A stretch of DNA of 64,000 bases, from the IMG/VR virus record IMGVR_UViG_3300008448_011588, positions 1 through 64,000 of that record; one strand, written 5' to 3'. The notes under the pieces are model-generated. The model saw only the letters and a list, made by a program, of their open reading frames with translations. It was not told the origin of the DNA and did no database searches. Both the position numbers and the translations under genes were made by a program. The DNA is from a virus. Shown here piece by piece: positions 1-8,845 of the stretch. The number at the start of each line of letters is the position of its first letter. The first letter of the stretch is position 1.

Positions 1-225
1 ACTTATGAGACAGGTTTAACTTTTGGTTCAAATACTATTCTTTATTGTGACCCTAAAAATTGGGGAACTTCAGGTTTTTATGGTCAAACTAGAAAAAGAC
101 TTGAATGGTATTGTGCGAACAAAAATCAATATGCTGGGCGAGTAGTATGCTTCAATAAAGGAGGTACTCACATGAATTTCGAGATATTAAAATCTTTTTA
201 CAGTCAATACGGAGGTAAGATGTAA
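1..225 (+). CDS. C-terminal end of an unrecognised protein (5' truncated)
   Basis: An open frame enters from the left edge and stops at a TAA at 223-225, giving 74 residues that end in YGGKM. It contains DPKNWGTSGFYGQ and a Cys pair (YCANKNQ, VVCFN). I do not recognise the family. It is in the same orientation as the structural genes that follow, and a promoter-like word sits between it and the next gene, so it probably closes an upstream unit. The reading frame is clear; the function is unknown. Confidence 0.6.
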   Translation, partial: TYETGLTFGSNTILYCDPKNWGTSGFYGQTRKRLEWYCANKNQYAGRVVCFNKGGTHMNFEILKSFYSQYGGKM

Positions 226-247
226 AAAAATTTTCATAAAACTGATA

Positions 248-255
248 TATTTATA
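248..255 (+). promoter_or_regulatory. Late-promoter-like TATTTATA
   Basis: TATTTATA, preceded by GATA, lies 27 bases before the ATG of the next gene. It is one of the set of such words found upstream of genes throughout the window. Confidence 0.45.
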
Positions 256-282
256 TAAAAATAATTTACACAAAAAAATAAC

Positions 283-1524
283 ATGGGAAAATTAAAGCCT
301 ATTGGAAGTGAAAAACTTCAGGGTATGGACAAAATCAATCGTATGATTGAGATTGCTAGATACAAAGAAAACATACCAAATCCAATCAATGAAGATGCTT
401 CTGTTGAGTACAAAAAAGTTTTACCTGACGGACATACTTACCGAATTGATAAGGAGAAGAATGGTTATGTAATCGTTAAAGGACTTAATGAGTCTGAAAT
501 GGATTATATTGAACCAATGAAAAATAGAAAATATTATTCTTCATACTCGCAAGCATTCAAGAGATTGAACTTAATCACCAAAGAAGTTAATAGTTTGGTG
601 GGTAACGAAAAAAATGTTTCATTGTTCAATGAAGGTGATGAGAAGAAGGATAAAACAAAATATTTCCTGAAAATGGAACAAGCTCCTCCCACCGCGGCTC
701 CCGCACCGGCACCTGCTCCGGCACCTGCTCCGGCGCCTGCGGAAGTACCGGCTGAAGAACCAGCTCCTGAAATGCCAGAGGAACCAATGGAACCTGAAAT
801 GGATGCGGAGACTGAAATGGGTGATGAACAAGATGAAGAGATTGTAACTTTCAAAACCATTCAGAAATTAACAGGTAAGTTGGCTCAAAAAATTAGAACA
901 CTTGCGGCTGACGAGGAAAACCCAATGTCATCAAAAGACATTAAGTATGTAATTAATTCTGTTTTATCAGCATTTGATTTGAATTTATTGGATGAAGAAG
1001 ACAGAGATGAAATCATGGGTAAATTCGAAGGTGAAGAAATGGCAGGTGATGAGATGGGAATGGAAGATATGGGTGATATGGGTGATGAAGAAATGCCTGC
1101 GGATGAAATGGGGGCTGAAGAAATACCTGCGGAAATGATGGAGATGTTTGATGAATATGAATCAGAAGCTCCTGAAGAACCAAGAATGGCTAAAATCAAA
1201 GGTCTTGATGACAAACATTCGTTTGGGGTTGAGGACATGATTGAAGGTTTGTTTAGTGAGTCGAAAGTTGACCAAATCCTGAAAAAATATTTCAATGTAA
1301 GTGAAACTGAAAAAGTAATCACTGAACAAAAGAAAGATAGAAAAAAAGAAATGATTTGGAAAATTAATCAGTTGAGTGAAAATGTGGAACAAGAAGTTAT
1401 CTCACGTAAATTGATTAACAAATTTTCTGACGCTAAATTACTTGGCAGAACAAAGAAAAAAGATTTAGTTTTTGAAATAAATGAATCAAAAGTTAGAGTA
1501 ACCCCAAAAGGTGAAATTCTATGA
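283..1524 (+). CDS. Virion-associated protein with Pro/Ala-rich linker
   Basis: The 413-residue product has three parts. Residues 1 to about 130 look like a compact charged domain. Residues 134-172 are a low-complexity Pro/Ala/Glu linker with many AP repeats. From about 245 to 300 there is an acidic Met/Glu/Asp/Gly-rich stretch, followed by a basic C-terminal domain. I do not recognise the family. It lies directly upstream of the head genes and overlaps the next gene by an ATGA, so it is probably a structural or assembly protein translated with its neighbours. The start is an ATG with an A-rich leader and no Shine-Dalgarno sequence. Confidence 0.6.
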   Translation: MGKLKPIGSEKLQGMDKINRMIEIARYKENIPNPINEDASVEYKKVLPDGHTYRIDKEKNGYVIVKGLNESEMDYIEPMKNRKYYSSYSQAFKRLNLITKEVNSLVGNEKNVSLFNEGDEKKDKTKYFLKMEQAPPTAAPAPAPAPAPAPAPAEVPAEEPAPEMPEEPMEPEMDAETEMGDEQDEEIVTFKTIQKLTGKLAQKIRTLAADEENPMSSKDIKYVINSVLSAFDLNLLDEEDRDEIMGKFEGEEMAGDEMGMEDMGDMGDEEMPADEMGAEEIPAEMMEMFDEYESEAPEEPRMAKIKGLDDKHSFGVEDMIEGLFSESKVDQILKKYFNVSETEKVITEQKKDRKKEMIWKINQLSENVEQEVISRKLINKFSDAKLLGRTKKKDLVFEINESKVRVTPKGEIL

Positions 1525-1931
1525 GTTATTTGATTTATGTAAATGAGTTAGGTCCAAACTATAAGGGAGACAACATTTATGAGTTTATTTTCTCGGATAG
1601 TTTAGACGGAGTTTGGGGTGACTCTTGGGAATCAAAACCGTCAAACGGTTACCCATCACCACCGGACTTGGAATTTATAAAAAAGGTAGGAGTTCTAAAA
1701 AACGATACAATTAGTATGTCAGTTATTCAGAACTCCGATTTTTTTTCTATGATAGACGCAATTGACGGAGTTATTGCCCTATCTTGGGAGAACGATAGTG
1801 AAGAAGTTAATTTCGATACGAAAAAAAGATTAGTTTTTCGTTTCGGAGAAAAAGAAGAAACGGTTAAAAATAAACTTTACGAACGAGATTTAGTATTAGA
1901 GTTCGAAAAAAAAGTGGTTTATGAACATTGA
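1521..1931 (+). CDS. Hypothetical protein, head-gene operon
   Basis: A 136-residue protein rich in aromatic and acidic residues, with no signal peptide or membrane segment. Its ATG overlaps the previous stop as ATGA, and its 3' end overlaps the next gene by 11 bases, so it sits in a tightly coupled operon just upstream of the terminase. T4-like phages keep small head or neck genes at such positions, but I cannot match this one to a named family. Confidence 0.6.
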   Translation: MSYLIYVNELGPNYKGDNIYEFIFSDSLDGVWGDSWESKPSNGYPSPPDLEFIKKVGVLKNDTISMSVIQNSDFFSMIDAIDGVIALSWENDSEEVNFDTKKRLVFRFGEKEETVKNKLYERDLVLEFEKKVVYEH

Positions 1932-2880
1932 AAAAAAGATATTAAGATTATTGGAACATGGGTTCAATACATCTACATTAGCAGACCTGAAACCAAAGCA
2001 GATTGAAGCGTTATACAATAGATTGGTTGAGGCTAAAGAAGAAAATAAAGAACAGTCAACACCCCAAAATACAACCGCAACAAGTAAAACAATCACATCA
2101 TATGAAGTTAAACCAAATAGTAAAACTATGGTTAATGGACTTGAGGTTGATACTACGGGAGGTAAAACCAGAATAACTCCATTAAAAGAAATAGATGACA
2201 CTGAAACCGAGGATATTGCTTTAGCGGTAAGTGAGAAAGACCCTGATTTAGGTTTAGCGATGAGTGAAGACTTAAAAGAAAAATTTGAATCCAAGAAACA
2301 ACAGAAATATTTTTTTGCTAAATGTGGTGATGGTAAAACTAAAGAACAAAAAAAATGGTGTAAAATGGCAAAAGAATTCGCCGATTCTACCAAAAACTTT
2401 AGTAAATTACCTGAAAAAAAAGATGAAACAAATGAAGATTTTTCCTTCAAAAATTATTTAGAAAAGGTTGGAAGTACTATAGCGGGAAATATTGCTAAAG
2501 AGGTTCCAAACTCATTAAGACCAACATTCGAAGGTAAATTGGAAGAAAGTATTATGAACATGGTAAACAAACACATAACACCAAAAATGACCAAAAAAGA
2601 TTTTATAAAAACAATCACTGAAGCGGAAAGGGAAGTTGAGACACCTGTTAAACCAGATGTTAAACCTGAAAGACCAAGACCACAAACTCCGTATCAACCG
2701 AAGCATAAACCAGCCCCAAAGGCGGGTGAGAAAGAAGTAGAAACCCCTGTCAAACCTGACGTTAAACCTGAAAGACCAAGACCGGCAACTCCATATCAAC
2801 CAAAACATAAACCAGCCCCAAAAGCGGAGGATATCCCACAGTGGATAACATTTGACGCTATTGGTATTAATTTGAAGTAA
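1921..2880 (+). CDS. Hypothetical virion protein with two Pro-rich repeats
   Basis: 319 residues. An N-terminal helix (MNIEKKILRLLEHGF) is followed by a Lys/Thr/Glu-rich region, then a segment with KKQQKYFFAKCGDG and KKWCKMAKEFADS, a lysine/cysteine pattern common in small T4-like phage structural proteins. The C-terminal part carries two nearly identical Pro/Lys-rich units at residues 238-271 and 272-302, then a short tail. The gene is translationally coupled to its neighbours. No enzymatic motif is visible; a virion or assembly role is inferred from position only. Confidence 0.55.
   Translation: MNIEKKILRLLEHGFNTSTLADLKPKQIEALYNRLVEAKEENKEQSTPQNTTATSKTITSYEVKPNSKTMVNGLEVDTTGGKTRITPLKEIDDTETEDIALAVSEKDPDLGLAMSEDLKEKFESKKQQKYFFAKCGDGKTKEQKKWCKMAKEFADSTKNFSKLPEKKDETNEDFSFKNYLEKVGSTIAGNIAKEVPNSLRPTFEGKLEESIMNMVNKHITPKMTKKDFIKTITEAEREVETPVKPDVKPERPRPQTPYQPKHKPAPKAGEKEVETPVKPDVKPERPRPATPYQPKHKPAPKAEDIPQWITFDAIGINLK
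2632..2826 (+). repeat. In-frame tandem repeat, 2 copies, 102-base period
   Basis: Two adjacent copies (2632-2733 and 2734-2826) encode EVETPVKPDVKPERPRP followed by a similar Tyr/Gln/Pro/Lys stretch. Copies differ at several synonymous positions, for example gttgag against gtagaa, so the duplication is not very recent. Confidence 0.85.
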
Positions 2881-2881
2881 A

Positions 2882-4207
2882 ATGAGCTTTAATCCTAATA
2901 TGAAAAAAACTTTAGAGACAAAAACTAAATTGGAAAAAAAATTAGTTACTGAAGGTCTAACAAAAAAAGAAAAAGATACTTTGAAAAAGTTGAAAACAAA
3001 AATTAATGAAGCTCCAATCGATTATGAAGGTCCTGAAAGAATGGACCCCAATATCGAGAGAAAAATTACAAGTAGAGAAACTCCATTTTCATCTAGTCCG
3101 GCAATGCCAACAGGTGACCGTGATTTCGTTGAATTGGTTTCATCTCAAAGATTTAAAAACTCTGTAGAGAATGTTGGTCGTTATTTAGGAACTACCGCAC
3201 CTTTACAAGGTCGTAATCCTTTGATGCAACTTATGGGAATGGCGATGCAATCGCTACAACAAGTTATGAGAATTGAATTCCAGAACAGGGAATATCTCGA
3301 AAGACTGGCAGTTGATTTGGTTAAAAAAGAAATGGGAATTCCTGAAGGAGCAATGCAGTTTGATGCGAAGTTAGTTTCAGGTCCAATGTCTTCGGCTGAA
3401 GGAATGAGAGCCGAACCTCAAACACCAAGTAAGGAAGATGTAAAACAGGCTTTCAAACACCAAGAAGAACTTGAGGATTTTGCCGATGAGTTTGAAAAAT
3501 TTAATTTGGAGAAGTCAAAAAGAAGATTTATTAATTCATTGATACAAGGTGCGTCTAAAAAAGGACACTATATGTTTGAGTTGGTTAGAGATGAACTAAA
3601 TCGTCTTGACCCGAATTTGGTTAATTTATATGGTGTTAATCAATCGCTTATGGACCATTTATATTGGGTAATGCCTGATATGGAAAGTATGGCTGCTAGC
3701 GGTGGAGGTCAAATGGGGCAAACTAGTGTTGACCCTGAAACAGACCCCCCAACAGTTAAAGCAAGAGCCGCAACTTTTCCACTCCTTATTCACGAATTGA
3801 TTAAGGGTGTTTATGAAATATTTGGTACTCACGGATTACCTGATGACCCACGTCAAGCCGAAATGGTTATGGGGTCTGAAGATACATTACCTGCGGAAAT
3901 ATGGGATATGAGATTAGGTCCGATATTTTGGGAAAAATTCACCGCGGCATATCCAATTGAATTATTTGATGATGATAAGAAACATATCCAACATTACTTG
4001 TTCATGAGATTTTCTAAATTACCGGCTGAGGACTTTTTCAAATTTGCCAAAGCGGTATTAAACGGAGACCCGGCAGGAACAAAAGCGATACAAAGAATGG
4101 TTGATGAGATTGTTTCTGATTTGAAGAAACAAGAATATGAACAAGAAGCTTCCAAATGGGAAGACGATGATATCGATGACGTAGATTTAAGTAGTTTAGG
4201 TCTTTAA
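2882..4207 (+). CDS. Conserved-looking structural protein upstream of terminase
   Basis: 441 residues, starting 1 base after the previous stop. The N-terminus is Lys-rich and helical, the middle carries Met/Gln-rich helices, and the C-terminal half is a well-folded-looking domain containing FPLLIHELIKGVYEIFGTHG and YLFMRFSKLPAEDFFKF. It ends in an acidic tail. I do not recognise it. Its position at the end of an operon closed by a terminator, immediately before the terminase, suggests a head or packaging role. No catalytic motif is visible. Confidence 0.6.
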   Translation: MSFNPNMKKTLETKTKLEKKLVTEGLTKKEKDTLKKLKTKINEAPIDYEGPERMDPNIERKITSRETPFSSSPAMPTGDRDFVELVSSQRFKNSVENVGRYLGTTAPLQGRNPLMQLMGMAMQSLQQVMRIEFQNREYLERLAVDLVKKEMGIPEGAMQFDAKLVSGPMSSAEGMRAEPQTPSKEDVKQAFKHQEELEDFADEFEKFNLEKSKRRFINSLIQGASKKGHYMFELVRDELNRLDPNLVNLYGVNQSLMDHLYWVMPDMESMAASGGGQMGQTSVDPETDPPTVKARAATFPLLIHELIKGVYEIFGTHGLPDDPRQAEMVMGSEDTLPAEIWDMRLGPIFWEKFTAAYPIELFDDDKKHIQHYLFMRFSKLPAEDFFKFAKAVLNGDPAGTKAIQRMVDEIVSDLKKQEYEQEASKWEDDDIDDVDLSSLGL

Positions 4208-4211
4208 TTAA

Positions 4212-4235
4212 AAACCCCCACATTGTTGGGGGTTT
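4212..4235 (+). terminator. Rho-independent-like terminator
   Basis: A perfect 9-base stem (aaaccccca / tgggggttt) with a 6-base loop lies just after the stop at 4207. The downstream T run is weak, but position and stem strength fit a terminator closing the first operon. Confidence 0.75.
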
Positions 4236-4237
4236 AA

Positions 4238-4245
4238 TATTTATA
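4238..4245 (+). promoter_or_regulatory. Late-promoter-like TATTTATA before terL
   Basis: TATTTATA lies 3 bases after the terminator hairpin and 15 bases before the terminase ATG, so it is well placed to start a new transcript. Confidence 0.55.
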
Positions 4246-4260
4246 TACAAATACAATCTT

Positions 4261-6021
4261 ATGACAAAAGAACAAGTGATGATTGAATACGTTAGGTGTA
4301 TGAAGGATACTTCATATGCCCTTCGTACATATCTACAAACCTATGACAATACAGTTTCAAAATACGTTCCTTTGGAATTATTCCCTGACCAGATATCCTT
4401 ACTTGAGGATTATGAGAACTTTAATGAAAACATTGCGTTAAAATATAGACAGGCGGGGGTATCTACGGTGACCGCCGCTTGGATATCAAAAAAACTGGCG
4501 TTCGCTAAAAAAATTAAGCCTGAAAAAATTCTTATAATCGCCAACAAACTTGATACATCTCAAGAAATGGCAAATAAAATTAGGGCATTTATGACACAAT
4601 GGCCGTCTTGGGTTGGGATTGATTTTTCAACAGAAAAAGACTCACAGAAACATTATAAATTAAATAATGGTTGTGAGGTTAAAGCCGTGGCAACATCTAA
4701 AGACGCATTACGTGGATTTACCCCAACGATATTAATATTTGACGAGGCGGCATTTATAGACGCTGACAGTGATTTTTGGGCGGCTTGTATGGCGTCGTTG
4801 TCTACGGGTGGTAAAGTAATAGTTGTATCAACTCCTAACGGATATGACCCAATCTATTATGAAATCTACGACCAAGCATTAAGGAATATGAACGATTTCA
4901 AAATTTCTGAAATGTATTGGTTTAGAGACCCAAGATATACAAAAGATTTATATCTTGTTAAGACAAAAGACATTATTCATTATCTATTAAATAAAGAAGA
5001 ATATAATCCTGATGATATTATAAGTTGGGAAAATATACCATTTGAAAAACGAGATTACGTTGAGTTAAAATCAATTATGGACACAGGTTATAAGCCATGT
5101 TCTGCTTGGTTTGAGGGGATGGTTAAGAAACTTAAGTACGACAAACGTAAGGTTTCACAGGAATTGGAATGTAACTTTTTGGGGTCAGGTGATAACGTAT
5201 TTGACTCAAATTTGTTACAAAAAGTTAGGGAAAATTATATACGAGAACCACAAAATAAAATGATGGGTAACGCCCTTTGGATTTGGAAAGAACCTGTTAT
5301 TGGTCATAAGTATGTGATGGGTGTCGATGTTAGTAGGGGTGATAGTGAAGATTTTAGTTCGTTTCAAATAATTGATTTTGATACTAGAGAACAAGTTGCG
5401 GAGTTTGTTGGAAAACTTCCTCCTGACACCATGGCCGATGTTTGTTACAAATGGGCAAATATGTATTCTTGTTTTGTTGTGATTGATATCACTGGTGGAA
5501 TGGGCGTTTCTACCGCAAGAAAAATGCAAGAAATAGGATATAAGGACTTATATGTTGATGGTGTTGATACCGCGAACAAATGGAAGTGGGACCCAAAGGC
5601 TGCTGAAAAAATACCGGGAATAAATTTTAACAATAAACGAGTACAGATTATTGCGGCTTTTGAGGAAGCAATGAGACACGAATTTAAGATTTACAGTAAT
5701 CGTTTGTTTAACGAGATGAATACGTTTGTTTATATAAACGGACGACCTGACCACCAAAAAGGTCACCACGATGACTTAATCATGTCAATCGCTATGGCTT
5801 GTTATGTTGCGGAATCTTCATTCTCACAATTAACAAAAGTTACAGAACAGACAAAAGCGATGTTAGAATCTTGGTCTGTCAGTAATAACGATAATGTAAG
5901 TGCTCAAATCGCATTTAATCCGGTAATACCAAATTATACAGATAGAACCAATCAATTTAACGGTAATAATATAACCAAAGATGATTATATGAAATACGGT
6001 TGGTTATTTGGAGGTAGATAA
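4261..6021 (+). CDS. terL: Large terminase subunit (T4 gp17-like)
   Basis: This is the ATP-driven DNA packaging motor and headful nuclease. The 586-residue product is close to T4 gp17 in length (about 610). An ATPase domain shows a deviant Walker A, RQAGVST at 63-69, lacking the usual lysine. The Walker B segment ILIFDEAAF has D161-E162. The C-terminal RNase H-like nuclease domain has VMGVDVSRGD with D356 and HHDDLIMS with D504-D505. The gene stands alone between a terminator/promoter pair and the portal gene. Deviant Walker A loops are common in phage terminases, so I expect the enzyme to be active. Confidence 0.93.
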   Translation: MTKEQVMIEYVRCMKDTSYALRTYLQTYDNTVSKYVPLELFPDQISLLEDYENFNENIALKYRQAGVSTVTAAWISKKLAFAKKIKPEKILIIANKLDTSQEMANKIRAFMTQWPSWVGIDFSTEKDSQKHYKLNNGCEVKAVATSKDALRGFTPTILIFDEAAFIDADSDFWAACMASLSTGGKVIVVSTPNGYDPIYYEIYDQALRNMNDFKISEMYWFRDPRYTKDLYLVKTKDIIHYLLNKEEYNPDDIISWENIPFEKRDYVELKSIMDTGYKPCSAWFEGMVKKLKYDKRKVSQELECNFLGSGDNVFDSNLLQKVRENYIREPQNKMMGNALWIWKEPVIGHKYVMGVDVSRGDSEDFSSFQIIDFDTREQVAEFVGKLPPDTMADVCYKWANMYSCFVVIDITGGMGVSTARKMQEIGYKDLYVDGVDTANKWKWDPKAAEKIPGINFNNKRVQIIAAFEEAMRHEFKIYSNRLFNEMNTFVYINGRPDHQKGHHDDLIMSIAMACYVAESSFSQLTKVTEQTKAMLESWSVSNNDNVSAQIAFNPVIPNYTDRTNQFNGNNITKDDYMKYGWLFGGR

Positions 6022-6029
6022 TATTTATA
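6022..6029 (+). promoter_or_regulatory. Late-promoter-like TATTTATA before portal gene
   Basis: TATTTATA begins directly after the terminase stop codon and lies 57 bases before the portal ATG, a longer leader than usual here. Confidence 0.4.
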
Positions 6030-6086
6030 TAAAACCAACAAAATAATATCTATTTAGTTATTATTTGTGGTGATTAAAATTACCCT

Positions 6087-7886
6087 ATGGAGAATAACAA
6101 TAATCAAATTACGGTTTGGCAAAGGTTAACGAGAGCATTTGGTCCAAATGCGTTACTCAACCAGGATTATCCAACCTACAAATTCGATAAGAAGGAGTTA
6201 CTTCGCACAACTTCAAAACAAGAATACGATAAAGAGCTGTTACAAGCTCAACAAACTTTTTATTTAGCAAATCAATGGACTAAAATAGAAAGTAATCTTT
6301 ATACCCAAGCGGTTTATTACGAACCAACAAGATTGGCTTCGTTTTATGATTATGAATCTATGGAATATACTCCCGAGATTTCAGCGGCTTTGGATATCTA
6401 CGGTGAAGAGTCAACAACCGTTGACCAGAATGGTTATATGCTTCAGATTTATTCTGAATCAAAAAGAATTAAGGGTATTCTAACCGATTTATTTAACAAT
6501 GTTTTAGATATTAACACCAACTTACCTATGTGGACTAGAAACACTTGTAAGTATGGTGATAACTTTGTGTATTTGAAATTAGACCCTGAAAAGGGTGTTG
6601 TTGGGTGTATGCAGTTACCGAACATTGAGATTGAGCGTTTGGAACGTGGTATGCCGGCAAAATCACAGAATGTAGAAGAACCAAAAGAAAATAGAGGGTT
6701 AAGATTTAAGTGGAAAGCAAAGGACATGGAATTTAATTCATGGGAAATTGCTCACTTTAGATTGATGGGTGATGACAGAAAGCTGCCATACGGTACATCT
6801 ATGTTGGAAAAGGCTCGTCGTATTTGGAAACAATTATTGTTATCTGAAGATGCTATGTTGATTTATAGAACATCGAGAGCACCTGAAAGAAGGGTATTCA
6901 AAGTGTTTGTTGGTAATATGGACGATAAAGATGTGGAGGCGTATGTACAACGTGTCGCCAACAAATTCAAACGTGACCAAGTTGTTGACAATAAAACAGG
7001 TAATGTTGATATGAGATTTAATCAAATGGCCGTTGACCAAGATTACTTTATCCCTGTTAGAGACGCGGCAGCTCCAAACCCAATTGATACATTACCTGGT
7101 GCTCAAAACCTGTCAGAAATTGCGGATATTGAATATATCCAAAAGAAACTTTTGACCGCACTTCGCGTACCAAAAGCATTTTTAGGGTTTGAAGAAGTTG
7201 TTGGTGAAGGTAAAAATTTATCATTACAGGATATTCGTTTTGCTCGCACAATCAATAGAATTCAAAAATGTATGATTGCCGAATTAAATAAAATCGCAAT
7301 CATTCACTTGTTCTTGATGGGATTTGAAGATGAGTTATCAAACTTTACATTAGGGTTAACCAATCCGTCAACCCAAGCAGATTTACTTAAAATTGACGTT
7401 TGGAAAGAAAAAGTTTTATTATATAAAGACGCGGTTACCGCCATCGAAGGTATTGCACCTGTGTCAGTTTCTTGGGCTAAAAAACACGTACTTGGTTTTT
7501 CTGATGAAGAAATTAAACTTGATTTACAACAACAAAGAATTGAAAAGGCAGTTGGTGCAGAATTGACTAACACCGCAACAATCATTACACATACAGGTAT
7601 ATTTGATAATATCGATAAATTATATGGTTCTATCACTGGAGGTACTGCGGCTGGAGGAGCACCACCTCCACCACCAGGAGGTGAAGAAATGGGAGGAGCT
7701 CCCCCACCATCTCCACCGGCAGGAGGTGAAGAACCGCCAATTCCCGAGTCGTTTAAGAGGGATAATTTGAAAATTTTACTAGAGAATGATAGTCTAACTG
7801 AATCAGATAGTTTTATCGATTTATCAAGAGCTAAAAATTCTTTGGGGGAAATTGAGTCTGAATTGTCAAAACTCTTGAGGGATTGA
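6087..7886 (+). CDS. 20: Portal vertex protein (T4 gp20-like)
   Basis: The portal forms the dodecameric ring at the special capsid vertex through which DNA is packed. The 599-residue product (T4 gp20 is about 524) shows features of the T4-type portal family: YTPEISAALDIYGEES near residue 95, an ELNKIAIIHLF helix, and a YIQKKLLTALRVPKAFLGFEE segment. The added length is partly a low-complexity Gly/Pro-rich tail around residues 520-552, followed by a charged C-terminal helix. It is adjacent to terL, as in many T4-like genomes. Family assignment is from recalled motifs and gene order. Confidence 0.85.
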   Translation: MENNNNQITVWQRLTRAFGPNALLNQDYPTYKFDKKELLRTTSKQEYDKELLQAQQTFYLANQWTKIESNLYTQAVYYEPTRLASFYDYESMEYTPEISAALDIYGEESTTVDQNGYMLQIYSESKRIKGILTDLFNNVLDINTNLPMWTRNTCKYGDNFVYLKLDPEKGVVGCMQLPNIEIERLERGMPAKSQNVEEPKENRGLRFKWKAKDMEFNSWEIAHFRLMGDDRKLPYGTSMLEKARRIWKQLLLSEDAMLIYRTSRAPERRVFKVFVGNMDDKDVEAYVQRVANKFKRDQVVDNKTGNVDMRFNQMAVDQDYFIPVRDAAAPNPIDTLPGAQNLSEIADIEYIQKKLLTALRVPKAFLGFEEVVGEGKNLSLQDIRFARTINRIQKCMIAELNKIAIIHLFLMGFEDELSNFTLGLTNPSTQADLLKIDVWKEKVLLYKDAVTAIEGIAPVSVSWAKKHVLGFSDEEIKLDLQQQRIEKAVGAELTNTATIITHTGIFDNIDKLYGSITGGTAAGGAPPPPPGGEEMGGAPPPSPPAGGEEPPIPESFKRDNLKILLENDSLTESDSFIDLSRAKNSLGEIESELSKLLRD

Positions 7887-7894
7887 TATTTATA
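7887..7894 (+). promoter_or_regulatory. Late-promoter-like GATATTTATA
   Basis: GATATTTATA overlaps the end of the portal gene and ends 11 bases before the next ATG. Confidence 0.55.
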
Positions 7895-7905
7895 AATAAA
7901 AAGAC

Positions 7906-8622
7906 ATGGTAAAGTTCGGTTTATTAAAATCAAAGATAGAAAAATTGATGTTAGAATCTTATTCTAACGGAACATTCAAGACTGAAATGAAAAATTTCAA
8001 AAAGAATGTATTGGAAAATAAAAACATTTCAAAACTTTTTTATCTATATGATGAATTGAATTCTAATAAAGGTTTGAATGAATCTATTGTGGATGATTAT
8101 ATCTACGAATGTATAACGATATATGAAAATACAATCAATAAGATTAAAAATTCAACCCTTGTTGATTTATCTAATTGGGTGGTTAATGTAAAGTCAGATA
8201 ACAATTACTCTACTATCGACAATCTATTCTCTAATGATGTTCTCACAATTGAATCTAGATTATCTAGCAAAAAATTGATTAAAGAGTCGTTAAAGAAAAA
8301 ACCTGCAGATAAAAAAGAAGTTGTTAATTTACCATTAAGTACTATGGTAAATGTTGCTAATAAAACAATTTCTAATTTTATTGAAAGTTTGAATGAGTCT
8401 GAAAAGAAAGAATTAGTTGATTTTCTTAAGACTGACGATAAAGAATTAGAGGGTAATTTTGAGCAACTAAAAGAAAGTGTCACCAAAAAATTGGAGACAA
8501 TTAAAGAGAATGCTGACACAGAAACTAAAAGTAGGATTAATGAAACTTTGGAAAAGGTGGTTTCAGAAAAATACGACAAATTTACTTATTTCAAATTAAA
8601 GAATCTTAACGAGAATCTTTAA
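7906..8622 (+). CDS. Probable prohead core protein between portal and protease
   Basis: 238 residues, strongly helical and Lys/Glu/Asn-rich, with the N-terminal MVKFGLLKSKIEKLMLESYS. There is no catalytic motif. In T4 the space between the portal and the protease holds small prohead core proteins (gp67, gp68), and this protein fits by place and composition, although I see no clear sequence match. The N-terminal helix ends in MLE, weakly resembling a gp21 cleavage site. Its last 4 bases overlap the convergent bS21 gene. Confidence 0.55.
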   Translation: MVKFGLLKSKIEKLMLESYSNGTFKTEMKNFKKNVLENKNISKLFYLYDELNSNKGLNESIVDDYIYECITIYENTINKIKNSTLVDLSNWVVNVKSDNNYSTIDNLFSNDVLTIESRLSSKKLIKESLKKKPADKKEVVNLPLSTMVNVANKTISNFIESLNESEKKELVDFLKTDDKELEGNFEQLKESVTKKLETIKENADTETKSRINETLEKVVSEKYDKFTYFKLKNLNENL

Positions 8623-8807
8623 AAGTCTTTGTTTTTCATTTTCTGAACATACTTGGCCTTTTTCAACATTTTTCTTTTTCTAACCGACTTCTTTTCATAC
8701 TCCTTTCTTTCGACGAGTTGACTTGACTGTCGGGTCTTAATCACTTTACTTTTGAGTAACTTTAATGCTCTCTCAATACCGTTTTTATCTACTTTGACAA
8801 TTAACAT
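8619..8807 (-). CDS. rpsU: Ribosomal protein bS21, phage-encoded
   Basis: 62 residues that match the small-subunit protein bS21 along their whole length: MLIVKV, then IERALKLLKSKV, an arginine-rich middle, and KSVRKRKMLKKAKYVQKM. bS21 binds the 30S platform next to the 3' end of 16S rRNA. The spacing and the KAKYVQ tail (Tyr53) resemble Bacteroidota bS21, whose C-terminal tyrosine region helps hide the anti-Shine-Dalgarno sequence. It is the only reverse gene inside the head block and has both a host-type promoter element and a late-type word upstream, so it may be expressed separately from the structural genes. Known phages encode bS21; its role here is inferred. Confidence 0.85.
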   Translation of the reverse strand: MLIVKVDKNGIERALKLLKSKVIKTRQSSQLVERKEYEKKSVRKRKMLKKAKYVQKMKNKDF

Positions 8808-8811
8808 ATAT

Positions 8812-8819
8812 AATAAATA
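8812..8819 (-). promoter_or_regulatory. Late-type TATTTATT 4 bases before rpsU
   Basis: On the minus strand TATTTATT ends 4 bases before the bS21 ATG. A transcript started from it would have almost no leader. Confidence 0.45.
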
Positions 8820-8845
8820 ACGCTTAAATTGAATTTTTTTTGACT

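Noticed and set aside
534-860. Reverse frame rich in Ala/Gly/Ser
   Set aside because: Antisense of the Pro/Ala linker of the 283-1524 gene.
4261-6021. Terminase as an inactive pseudogene because of the missing P-loop lysine
   Set aside because: Frame is intact, Walker B and nuclease acidic residues are present, and deviant P-loops are known in phage terminases.
7304-7933. Reverse frame of 209 residues opposite the portal gene end
   Set aside because: Antisense of the Gly/Pro-rich portal tail; the portal frame is strongly supported.
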